Part shown: in pieces, positions 7,828 through 17,100 of the stretch | How the letters are laid out: every line of letters begins with the position of its first letter | How positions within the stretch are numbered: position 1 is the stretch's first letter | From: Planctomycetia bacterium | GTDB taxonomy: Bacteria; Planctomycetota; UBA1135; GCA-002686595 | NCBI GenBank assembly: GCA_005789645.1 | Contig: SXXH01000260.1 | Location: forward strand, 1 to 33,483 | Length of the DNA stretch: 33,483 nt | Direction: 5' to 3' | Made by a program: the position numbers and the translations under genes | Notes under the pieces: generated by a model | Database searches by the model: none | What the model was told of the DNA's origin: nothing | The model's input: the letters and a program-made list of their open reading frames with translations, nothing else

Positions 7828-10800
7828 TCAGGAACCGACCACCGGGTGCGCGCCGATGTCGATGCGCGAACCATCGGGATCGTTCCCGGACGGATCGCCG
7901 CCATCGATCATCGGCGAGCCGTAGCGCGGACCGTGCTGGCCGCCCGCGGCGTCGAGGAACAGCGGATCCACCTGCAAGTAGCCCGTGGCCGCGAAGCCGT
8001 TCCAGTCGACGATCGAGTGCTCCACCACGCCTGGCAGGAGGTGCGACACGTTGGTGCCCAGCGCGTTGAGCGTGCCACCGCCCCAGATCACGGAGTTGTG
8101 GATCCACGCGTTGTTGGAGTTCATGAAGTACAGCTGCAAGCCGCTGTTCGTCGCGATCGTCGTGCTGCCGAAGTTGAGCACGCCGCCGTCGATGTACATG
8201 CCGCCCGCGCCGTTCTGCGCCGTGTTGTTGGTCACCTTGGCGCCGCGGAAGCTCATCACCACCGAGTTCTCGGCGTGGATGCCGCCGCCCGCCTGGTTCG
8301 ACGAGTTGTGCATCACGCGCACGTTGACGAAGTTGGTGGAGCCGCCGTTCAGGAACAGGCCGCCGCCGAACTGCCCGGCCTGGTTGTGGTCCAGCGCCGA
8401 GTTGTCGACCACCAAGGTCGCCGTGTTCATGGCGTGCACGCCGCCGCCCTTGTTGCCGGCGATGTTGTTGCGCACCCACGACAGGTCCAGGTCGGCGCGG
8501 CCGCCGTTGATGTACAAGCCGCCGCCATCCTGCAACGCGGTGTTGCCGTCGATGGTCGCGTCCTGGAAGGCGACCTTCGAGCTGTTGCGCACGTGCACGC
8601 CGGCGCCGTTCTGGGCCAGGTTCTGGCCGATGTAGCAGGCGTCGATCACCACGTCGGAGCTGTCGGTGACCAGCACCCCGCCCGCGACGGCGTTCTGGCC
8701 GCCGCCGTTGACGATGCGCAGGCCCACCAAGCGCGTGCCGCGGGTATGGCGTCCCGAGACCGTGATGGCCGGACCGTTCATGCCGCCGTCGATGGTGGCG
8801 CCGGCGTACGAACGCAGGATCACGTTCTTCTTCTGGATGTGGACGTTCTCCCGGTACGTGCCCCAGCCCACTTCGATCAAGGCTCCGGCCTCCGCGCACT
8901 CCAACGCCTCGGCGATGGTGTCGTACGGATTGGCGTAGCTGCCGTTCTCGAAGTTGGGGTTGGCCGTGTTCTGGTCGACGTAGACCACCTTCACCATGTG
9001 CGTCGAGTCCTGCACCGAGTAGTGCACATCCTCGACGGGCATGCCGTTGTAGCGCGGGTCGGCCGAGCTCGTGGCCGAAGTGACGACCGTCGCGACGGCC
9101 AGGCCGTCGTGGATGTCGTCCTGCAAGCCGTTGACGCGGATCTCCTGCGGGTGGAACCAGTCCTGCGTCGTGAAGACCAACTGCGACGGTTCGACGCTCA
9201 TCTGGTTGGGCGACGAGCTCGAGAGGTCGATCACCACGTCCGCCGTCGGGCGGGTGCTGAGCGACACGCGCACGTGGCGGTTGCTGTCGAAGGGCAGCGC
9301 GTACTGGCCGCAGCCTTCGTGGCCCGCTTCGTAGATCGTGTTGCCGCAGTGCACCAGCACCTCGACGCCGCCTTCGATGCGATCCTGGAACTCCGGCAAG
9401 GTCGTGGATCCGCCGGCCGCGCCCGTGGCCGGGATCTCGGTGATGCGGGCCATCGCTTCGCCCTGGCCGTTGTCGACCAGCACCATCTCGTTGCCGAGAT
9501 AGCCGTCCTTGAGGGGCAGCGACGGATGGCTGAACACGCCCGAGGAGTTGGCCACGCGCGGGTCCGTCAGGGCCTCGCGCAGGAACGCCGCCAGCGCGGC
9601 TTGCTTCTCGGGACTGTTGCGCAGCGTGCCGACGCCGTCGACATCGGCGTCGAGGTCCGCGTGGTTGGCCTCGGCGAAGTCGGCGCCGCGAGCGTAGAAC
9701 TGGATCACTTGCTCGAGCGTCGAGGCGCCGCCGTGGTGGAAGTACGGGCCCGTGAGCGCGATGTTGCGCAGCGAGGGCGTCTTGAACGTGCCGTTCACCT
9801 GCAGCCTGTCGCCGGGTCCGATGGGCGGATTCGGCATCAGGTGCGCCACGGTGGGATCGCCGCTCTTGAGGCGTTCGACGATCGAGGTCGGTCCGACGGC
9901 GCCATGCGTGCCGTTGCCCAGGTCCTCGAAGGTCGGGCGCGCGCCGAGGTTGTAGAAGCCGCGGTCGTACACGCCGACCGATTGCGGCGAACCCATGGTC
10001 ATCGACGCCACCACGACGCCATCAAGGAGCACTTGGTAGGCGCCGGCGGGCAGGCTGGGGTCGGGACCCCATTGCATGCCGACTTCGAGGGTCACGTTGC
10101 ACAGGCCGCTCGGCAAGGGCACTTCATTGACCTCGACCTCGACGGTGGCCGCGAACAGCGGTTCGAGTCCGGAACCTGCGGGCGGCACGGGAGCCACCGG
10201 GCCCGCCGCCAAGTCGACCGCTTGCTCGAAGATCTCGCAGGCGCCGGGCGTGCCCGGAACATCGCCGCGCGCGACCAAGTCGCCCTGCGGCGTGCGGATC
10301 TCGATGCGCTTGCCGCGCGGATCGGAGGCCAAGATGGTCTGCGTCGGGTCGGGGAAGGTCGTCAACACCACCTCGCCCTCGACCAGGGAGTCGGTCACGG
10401 CCATCTGTTCGGTCCAACCGTCGGCCGCGTACTGCGACCAGGTCGCACCGGCGAACTCGGGCGCCGTGTGGCACGCGTTGCAGGCCGCGCCGCCGCCCAT
10501 GTAGATGTTCAAGCCTTCCTTCTGCTGGTCGGTCAGCGCGTTCTGGTCGCCGGCCGCGTAGCGGTCCCACGGCGTCTGGTCGCTCACCAGGGTCGACTCG
10601 TAGCACATGATCGCGAGGCCCCAGAACAACGAGAAGTTGTTCTCGATCTGCGTGTAGCCGCCGAAGCGGCCCTTGCCCGTGTGCCACTGGTCGTGGAAGG
10701 CGGCACGCACCATGTCGGCGTAGGTCAAGGACGCCTGCAGGCCGCGATTGGGGAAGTCGGACAGCGCGCCCAAGTGGAAGTCGGTCGAGTCGACGACCTG

Positions 10801-11733
10801 GTCCTTCAGTGGTTGCATCGGGAGCATCTTGCGCCCGAGGTCCTTGAAGGCCTTGCCGGAGTAGCTCATCTCGACGTCCGACAGGGCCGGGCCGACCGCC
10901 TGGCTGGCGAGCGACGCGGGCTGGATGGCGACCGAGACCGGCTGGACGCTGCCATCGGCCATGCGCTTCAGCACGCGCGCCGCGGTGTCGCGCGCGCCGA
11001 GGTGGTTGACGCCGTTGAACACGCTGTCGGCGCGACCGTCCCAGAACGTGCGCACGTGGAAGATGGCGTTGTAGGTCGAGGGCGCGTTGCGTCCCGTGAC
11101 TCGACCGACATTCACGCCATGCATGGCGAAGGGGATGTCGTTGGCGACGACGACGCCTTGCTCCTGCGCGACGCCGGGCGTGACGCCGGTGAAGGTGCGT
11201 CGCTGGATGCCCGACGACCCGTACCTGTCGTTGCTGTCGCGCACCACCTCGGAGTCGTGGTCATTGGGGTCGGAGCGCTGCGTGAAGGGGAAGTCGCGAC
11301 CCTTGACCGTGTAGTTGACGCCTCCGCCACCCGAGCCCAGCAAGCCGAAGGTGTTGTCGAAGCCGGGGTGGAGCTGCGACATCGTCCGGTTGTCGGCGCC
11401 GGCGTTCCAGTGGCACGAAGCGCAAGCTGTCGCTCCGTCGGAACCGGCCTGGATGTCCCAGAAGAGCGCCTTGCCGAGACGCACCGCGGCGTCGAAGTCG
11501 CGCACGTACTCGGTCATCAGGTTCGCCGGCAGGGGAATGGGCAGGCTGGAGAGCGGCGGCGCGGGCGTCGCGTCCTCGGGGCCGCCGGCGACTTCGCCGT
11601 TGATGCCCGTGTTGCGCTTGGCGTTGCCGCCTTGCGCGTCGGCGTCGGGTAGCAAGAAGGCCGAAGCGGCCACGATGCCCAGGATCGTCGGGACGAAGCG
11701 GCTCGACGAGGGCGTGATGGATCGGGAGTGCAT
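7828..11733 (-). CDS. di-haem cytochrome c peroxidase (MauG/CcpA-like) fused to a parallel beta-helix
   Basis: The 1301-residue exported protein starts MHSRSITPSSSRFVPTILGI and has a cleavable signal ending near DADAQ. Residues about 75-720 are a MauG/CCP-type domain. The first haem motif is CASCH (C104, C107, H108) and the second CNACH (C418, C421, H422), with typical YNAIFHVRTFWDGRA, TPSLRNIALTGPYFHHGG and VIQFYARGAD segments. A spacer inside it (about 440-560) is longer than usual. Residues about 760-900 look like a beta-sandwich linker. From about 900, YVDQNTANPNFENGSYANPYDTI opens a right-handed beta-helix with short glycine-rich coils (GGGLYINGG, GGGVHAMN, GGGLFLNGG). Family members reduce H2O2 or oxidise protein or small substrates; beta-helices often bind or cleave polysaccharide. 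The fusion suggests a peroxidase tethered to a surface polymer, which is inference. A clear terminator follows. Confidence 0.88.
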   Translation of the reverse strand: MHSRSITPSSSRFVPTILGIVAASAFLLPDADAQGGNAKRNTGINGEVAGGPEDATPAPPLSSLPIPLPANLMTEYVRDFDAAVRLGKALFWDIQAGSDGATACASCHWNAGADNRTMSQLHPGFDNTFGLLGSGGGGVNYTVKGRDFPFTQRSDPNDHDSEVVRDSNDRYGSSGIQRRTFTGVTPGVAQEQGVVVANDIPFAMHGVNVGRVTGRNAPSTYNAIFHVRTFWDGRADSVFNGVNHLGARDTAARVLKRMADGSVQPVSVAIQPASLASQAVGPALSDVEMSYSGKAFKDLGRKMLPMQPLKDQVVDSTDFHLGALSDFPNRGLQASLTYADMVRAAFHDQWHTGKGRFGGYTQIENNFSLFWGLAIMCYESTLVSDQTPWDRYAAGDQNALTDQQKEGLNIYMGGGAACNACHTAPEFAGATWSQYAADGWTEQMAVTDSLVEGEVVLTTFPDPTQTILASDPRGKRIEIRTPQGDLVARGDVPGTPGACEIFEQAVDLAAGPVAPVPPAGSGLEPLFAATVEVEVNEVPLPSGLCNVTLEVGMQWGPDPSLPAGAYQVLLDGVVVASMTMGSPQSVGVYDRGFYNLGARPTFEDLGNGTHGAVGPTSIVERLKSGDPTVAHLMPNPPIGPGDRLQVNGTFKTPSLRNIALTGPYFHHGGASTLEQVIQFYARGADFAEANHADLDADVDGVGTLRNSPEKQAALAAFLREALTDPRVANSSGVFSHPSLPLKDGYLGNEMVLVDNGQGEAMARITEIPATGAAGGSTTLPEFQDRIEGGVEVLVHCGNTIYEAGHEGCGQYALPFDSNRHVRVSLSTRPTADVVIDLSSSSPNQMSVEPSQLVFTTQDWFHPQEIRVNGLQDDIHDGLAVATVVTSATSSADPRYNGMPVEDVHYSVQDSTHMVKVVYVDQNTANPNFENGSYANPYDTIAEALECAEAGALIEVGWGTYRENVHIQKKNVILRSYAGATIDGGMNGPAITVSGRHTRGTRLVGLRIVNGGGQNAVAGGVLVTDSSDVVIDACYIGQNLAQNGAGVHVRNSSKVAFQDATIDGNTALQDGGGLYINGGRADLDLSWVRNNIAGNKGGGVHAMNTATLVVDNSALDHNQAGQFGGGLFLNGGSTNFVNVRVMHNSSNQAGGGIHAENSVVMSFRGAKVTNNTAQNGAGGMYIDGGVLNFGSTTIATNSGLQLYFMNSNNAWIHNSVIWGGGTLNALGTNVSHLLPGVVEHSIVDWNGFAATGYLQVDPLFLDAAGGQHGPRYGSPMIDGGDPSGNDPDGSRIDIGAHPVVGS

Positions 11734-12159
11734 TGTGGGGATGGACGAGTGGGAGACGAGAGCGTTCCGCGGGCTGCGGATCGCCTGGCGCGCGCACCGA
11801 GGAGCGGCGCGCGCCTGACGGGATGGGAACGGACTCCCGCCGAGCGGGAATTCCACTCGAAAGCTACTGCCGGCGTTGGCTGCCCGAGCGCGCGAAACAA
11901 GCCTCGAAATCCAAGCGAAATTGCTTCCAAGTCGAAGCGGGAAGTCGCTTCGAGGCCGGCGTCCAAGATCGGGACGCGCAAGAAAAATAGACAGCGCCGA
12001 GCACCGGCAAGGGCGTGGCGGATCCAACCACGAACATGCTCGCCAACGACACGCGAACGCGTGGCGCGCAGGGATGCGACTCCGGGGAGGCGCGCGTCGC
12101 CGAACGGCTGGTCGCCGATGGCGCAAGGTGGTCGCGGGCGCGCGCGGCGCGCTGCGCGC
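11734..12159. other. intergenic stretch between the propeller and peroxidase genes
   Basis: The 426 bases contain no supported gene. A hairpin with 8-bp arms TCGAAGCG/CGCTTCGA (11932-11939 and 11946-11953) is nested in a larger GCCTCGA...TCGAGGC pairing (11901-11956). An AT-rich patch near 11980-11990 reads TCTATTTTTCTT on the minus strand. A GGAATTCC palindrome is at 11847-11854. The patch could be a U-tract for the upstream gene or part of the promoter of the peroxidase gene; I cannot decide. Confidence 0.5.
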
Positions 12160-14007
12160 TCAAGGCTGGATCACGAAGCGCAAGCCGTCCGACACCGAGA
12201 TGTTGTTCGGCAGCGGCAAGCCGTTGTCGCGGCCGTACCACTGGGCGTGCACGACGGTGCCGGGGAACAGCAGCGCGGGTGCTGGTTGCGGCCCCACTTG
12301 GCCCGCGAGGAAGGCGTTGAAGTCGAGCCGCAGCAGTCCGCTGCAGTCGTTCTGAGAGGCGGGGTTGCCGCCGGACATCATCGTCGGGCCGCGGTAGATC
12401 GTCGACTTGACGCACAACGTGCCCCCGAAGAACGGGCGCGCATCCGCGCCGGCGACCGAATAGACGAGTCGCCCGAGCTTCTGGTTGCGCCAGGCTTGGC
12501 CTTCGATCACGAAGCCGGAACCGGCCGAGAGGCTCGGCGTGCCGCTCCAAGCCATGCGCGGCACGCAACCGGCCGAGCTCAGCTTGCCTTCGCAATAGGT
12601 GGTGGTCTGCTGGCCGAGGTCGGCCATCCAGTCGATGCGGAACACGTCCGAGCAGCCGTTGGTGTCGTCCGGCACGAGGTTGCCCGCGTCCGACTCGTAG
12701 ACCACCCAGCGGCCCGATGCGCCGATGCGCGGCGCGCGGGCGTGGTTGCCGCTCTCGGTCATGTGGCGGCCGCGGCTGACGCGCGAGACGGCGTCGGTCT
12801 GCATGTCGCGCACGAACACATCCGCGAAGTTGTTCGTGTCGCCGGGCACGAGGTTCCACGACTCCGAGACGAAGCTCACGTGGCGACCGTCGGCCGACCA
12901 GCACGGCTCCCACGAGCGCATCTGGCCCTCGGCGCCGGTGGCCGAGACCGAGATGCGGCGCGTGATCTGGAACTGCAGATCGCGCACGTAGATGTCCGTC
13001 TGGTGGTTGTTGTCGGTCGAGATGAACGTGCTGGCGTTGCTCTCGAAGGCGACATGGCGGCCGTCGGGCGACAAGGTCGGGCGAGTCGACGGGCCGTTGC
13101 CTTCCGTGACGGTGCCGCCGAGGCTGGCGCGCCACAGTTGGTTGCCGGCGAGGTCGCGCACGAACACGTCCGCGTGGTTGTTCGTGTCCCAGAACACCAT
13201 GTTGGTGGCTTCGGTGTCGAAGGCCACGCGTCGGCCGTCGGCCGAGACCGCCGGGTTCCTGCAGTCGCGGTTGGCGTTCTGCGCCAGGTGCGTCAGGCTG
13301 CACAGGCGCACGGCGCCCGTGGCGCGCGTCCAGGCGTAGATGTCGAGCGAGCTGTTGGAGTCCGCCGGATCCAGGTTGGTGGCGCGGCTCTCGTAGACGA
13401 CCACGGAGCCGTCGGCGCTGATGCGCGCGTTGGCGCTGTCGCCATTGGCCTGGCCGCCGTCGCCGCGCACGCTGACGCGTTGGAGCGCGTTCGAGGCGCG
13501 ATCCCACAGGAAGATGTCCTGCGCGTTGTTGCCGTCGCCGGGCACCAGGTTCGTGGCCTGCGACTCGAAGACGACATACCGCCCGTCGGCGGAGATCGAG
13601 GGACGACGCGAGTCGCCGTTGGCGGCTCCCGTGGGCGTGGGCGCGGAGATGCGCCGCGTGTCCCCGAGCACGAAGTCGCGCACGAAGATGTCGCTCTGCG
13701 GTTGGAGGTCCCACGCGTCGAGGTTGGTCGCCGTGCTCTCGTAGACGGCGTAGCGGCCATCGCCGGAGATGTCCCCGGCGCGCGAGGACGAGTTGCCTTG
13801 CGTCTCGACGGGGTTGACGCTGGCGCGTTCGTTGAAGACGACGAACGCACCGCTCGATTGCGCGACCCCCAGGCCGCACACGAGCTGCACCATCAACAAG
13901 CACGCCAGCACCAAGGACGGGGATCCTCGGTGCCTCGCCCCCCCGGAGGGGTCGTGCGCGGCTCCCGATTTGGTCGGTCGCCGCCGGTGTCTGGGTCTGT
14001 CGTGCAT
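12160..14007 (-). CDS. exported TolB-like beta-propeller protein with Cys-rich C-terminal domain
   Basis: The 615-residue protein begins MHDRPRHRRRPTKSG, with a hydrophobic stretch SLVLACLLMVQLVCGLGVAQ further in, so it is probably exported with a long basic n-region. Residues about 70-480 are about seven blade-like repeats of the pattern SADGRYVVFES-x-ATNLVPGD-x-NN-x-DIFVRD, the WD40/PD40 type found in TolB. The C-terminal ~130 residues start YCEGKLSSAGCVPRMAWSGT and contain FGGTLCVKS, NDCSG and the ending SDGLRFVIQP. I recognise this tail as a recurrent module of planctomycete secreted proteins, from memory and not from a search. No catalytic residues are evident. The frame can be extended to a GTG at 14043, but the ATG at 14005-14007 is preferred. 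Role unknown; a binding or scaffold function is inferred. Confidence 0.75.
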   Translation of the reverse strand: MHDRPRHRRRPTKSGAAHDPSGGARHRGSPSLVLACLLMVQLVCGLGVAQSSGAFVVFNERASVNPVETQGNSSSRAGDISGDGRYAVYESTATNLDAWDLQPQSDIFVRDFVLGDTRRISAPTPTGAANGDSRRPSISADGRYVVFESQATNLVPGDGNNAQDIFLWDRASNALQRVSVRGDGGQANGDSANARISADGSVVVYESRATNLDPADSNSSLDIYAWTRATGAVRLCSLTHLAQNANRDCRNPAVSADGRRVAFDTEATNMVFWDTNNHADVFVRDLAGNQLWRASLGGTVTEGNGPSTRPTLSPDGRHVAFESNASTFISTDNNHQTDIYVRDLQFQITRRISVSATGAEGQMRSWEPCWSADGRHVSFVSESWNLVPGDTNNFADVFVRDMQTDAVSRVSRGRHMTESGNHARAPRIGASGRWVVYESDAGNLVPDDTNGCSDVFRIDWMADLGQQTTTYCEGKLSSAGCVPRMAWSGTPSLSAGSGFVIEGQAWRNQKLGRLVYSVAGADARPFFGGTLCVKSTIYRGPTMMSGGNPASQNDCSGLLRLDFNAFLAGQVGPQPAPALLFPGTVVHAQWYGRDNGLPLPNNISVSDGLRFVIQP

Positions 14008-14097
14008 GGAAAGCGTCGGCGGAGAGCCTCCCGAGGTCGTCACCTCGGAGGGATCTCATCCTGAAAGCTACCCCGGTGTCCGCCGTCGGGCGTCGGC

Positions 14098-14145
14098 GCC
14101 GGGAGATTCCCGGCGAGTCCGGGGGGTGGAAATTCCTTCCACCCC
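14098..14145 (-). terminator. paired hairpins after the cellulose synthase gene
   Basis: Immediately after the synthase stop, on the minus strand, come GGGGTGGAA/TTCCACCCC (14123-14145, 5-base loop) and then GCCGGGA-GAT-TCCCGGC (14098-14114). There is no U-tract, so this may be a rho-dependent or mRNA-protecting 3' end rather than a classical intrinsic terminator. Confidence 0.5.
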
Positions 14146-14155
14146 GCCCCGGTCC

Positions 14156-17100
14156 TCAGCGCCGCTTGGCGCTGCTGCGCACCACGCGCTCGGGCAGGAG
14201 GCCCGAGTAGATCGCGTCGGCGCGCTCGTAGTCGCCTAGTTCGTGCAGCGTGTCCGCCAGTTGCAGGCGGATCTGCTTGTCCTGGGGCGCCAGAGGCAGC
14301 GCGGCCTCGAGTTGGAGCGCGGCGCCGCGCGAGTCGCCCACGCGACGCAGCGCGCCGGCGAGCTTCAAGAGGAACTGCGGGTCGTTGGCCCCGGCTTCCT
14401 TGGCGCGCGCGGCGAGCGAGCGCACGGTGTGGGCGTGGCGGGCAGGCAGCAGGTCGGACCCGTTGGCCGAGTCGAGGAAGCCCTCGACCACGCGGGCGTC
14501 GCCGCAGCCCTCGTCCAGCAGCTGCTGGAATCCGTCGAGCGCTCCGTCCTTGTCCCCGGACCACAGGCGGGCCAACGCGACCTTCGTGCGCAGCTCGACA
14601 TCCTTGGGTGATTGCTCGAGCAGCTTCTCCCAGGCCGCGATGGCCGCGGGCCACTGGCGGCGCCAACCGAGGATCTCGGGCAGCAACCGACGCGCGTCGG
14701 CGCGCTCTGGCGCCGAGTCGAGCAGTTCGCGGCAGGCCTTCTCGGCCTTGGCGAAGTCCTCGCGGGCGCAGTGGATGCGCACGATCTCCATGCGCGTGTC
14801 GGCGTCGAGCGGCAGGCCGTCGAGCTGCGCCACGGCTTCGTCGTAGCGACCGAGCCCGGCCAGCAGGCCGGCGTATTCGCGTCGCAACGCAGCGTGCTCC
14901 GGGTGGGCCGCCACGAGGCGCGCATAGCGCTCGGCGGCCTCGAAGCGCAGATCCGCCTCGACCAGGTTGTGGATGAACAGGAGTTCGGCCTCGAGGCGCT
15001 TGGCGGAGTCCGCTCCCAGGCGGTCGAGCAGCTGGAACAGCCGCGCGCTTTCGGCGCGCGCCGCCTCGTGCTCGCCGTTCTTGGCGAGCGCGAAGGCCAG
15101 CGCCATGGACATGTCGGCGTCCTCGGGCGACAGCTCGACCAGCTTGCGCGTGGCCTTGGCCATCTCCGGCCAGCGCTGGGCGCGCTCGAGGCTGTCCTTC
15201 AGCAGCACCAGACGGAACTTGTCCGGCGCGGGCGACTCCATCGTCTCGCGGTAGATGCGCGTGAGTTCCTCGCCGTCCGACTTGGCCAGCGTCTGCTTGA
15301 GGTGCTCGCGCAGCGTCAGCTCGTCGGAGTAGGTGGCTTGGAAGACACCGTAGAAGATCGGCGCCATCGCCAAGGCCACGAAGGCGGCCGAGAAGGCCGG
15401 CGCCACCAGCGGACGCTCGCGCAAGCGACGTTCCGGGAGCATGGCGGGCGTCAGCGCCCCGCGTTCGCGGTCGGAGAGCAGCGACTGGACGATGCTGCGG
15501 CCCGTGCCATCGAACTTGGCGAAGTGCAAGGCGCACTCCCACAGGTCGGCGCCCTTCTGCTCGAGCTTCTCGCTGCGCAGCACCTTGGCGCGTCCGCGCA
15601 CGAGGCCGAGCGGCGTGGGCAGTTCGAAATCGAACTCGTCGACGCCGGTGGGGTCCTCGTGCAGGATGCAGCGCAGGCCGCCCGTGCACAGGTCGTGCGA
15701 CGTCGTGTGCCAGGTGCGCGGCGAGCCGTCGGTCGCCGCCAGGATGACGGGCAGGTTGAATTCGGGTCGATCGGTCTCGCGCTTGGCGCGCTCGGCGGAC
15801 GAAGGTCCGGAGCCCTTCTTGCGCTCGGCCTGCTCGAAGCGCGCGAACCACATCGGCACGGCGTACTCCATCGCCACGCGGTGCACCGCGTCGCGCGTGG
15901 CGTCGTCGGCCTCGCTGAACTCGAGGCCGTGGCGGAAGCACTGCGGGCCCTTGCCGTCGGCGTAGCCGACGCGACGCTCGCTCGAGCGCACCTTGCAGCG
16001 CGCCTCGATCGGATTGCCGAAGGCCATGAGGCGCACGACGGCGTCGCCGGCGGCGGGCAGCGGCGCGTAGGCGACGAGTCCGAGGCCTTGCTCGTTCAGG
16101 TCGGTGGTCACGCCCCAGCCCGAGCGCGTGGCGCCGTCCTCGTCGACGCACTCCCAGCGCGCCGGCAGGCCGATCAGGTGGCGGTACGAGAAGCGGCGGC
16201 TGGCCGGCGTCATGGCGCGACGCACGTAGTCCAACGCGAGCTTGGCGTGGTACAGCACGAGGCCGCTCGAGATGCCGAGGCCCAGCCAGTCGATCGAGTC
16301 CTTGAAGAAGACCTGCATCGACCAGCCCCAGGCCAGGGCCACGGCGCTCAAGCCGATCAGGAAGCACTGCGGACCGACCAGCGGCAACATGCTCGCCTTC
16401 TGGCTGCCGCGCTTGTTGGTCACGACGAACTTCGACTTCTTGCGGCCGAAGGCCGCGCGCCACGTGCTGCGGGCCTGCGTCCAGAAGCTCGCCATGTTGA
16501 AGAACTCGACGTGGCCCATCGAGGCTTGGCCATCGGTGGCTTTCCGCATCGTGAACACGATGGAGAGCATGTACGCCACGAAGATGGCGCCCATCGTCCA
16601 AGTGAACTCGCGCACGGGCGGGATGCCGGTGAACAGCATCAGGATCGGCGTCAGGTAGATCGCCATCTTGGGGATGCCGCCGGCCCAGTGGATGATCGAG
16701 GCGAGGTACGACAGGCGCTGCGACAGCGACAGGCCCTTCATCGCCAACGGATTGTCGTAGGCGAGGATCGACAAGTTGCCTTCGCCCCAGCGCAGGCGCT
16801 GCGTGTGGAAGGTCGTCACGTCGGAGGCGCCCTGGCCGGCGATCATGCGCTCGGACACGTAGGTCGACTTCCAGCCGCGCGAAGCGATCTTCATGCCCGT
16901 GTGCATGTCCTCGGTGATCGTCTGCACCGCGATGTAGCCGACCTCCTTGAGCGCCTCGCGGCGGAACATGGCCGCCGATCCGGCGAAGATGACCGAGTTG
17001 CTGCGGATCTTGCCGGGCTGCAGGACGCGGTAGAAGAGCTGTCCTTCGTCCCAGAAGCTGCCCTTGTCGTAGTCGACGACGCCCTGGAAGGTGTCGAAGT

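Noticed and set aside
11734-12159. A tRNA-Sec or other structured RNA in the largest minus-strand gap
   Set aside because: The nested hairpins do not form a cloverleaf, and there is no T-loop GGTTCGA-type sequence or CCA-like end.
12008-14043. GTG at 14043 as start of the propeller protein, and the long upstream extension of the peroxidase frame to 12126
   Set aside because: Neither extension shows a signal sequence or homology; the later ATGs (14007 and 11733) give plausible export signals.
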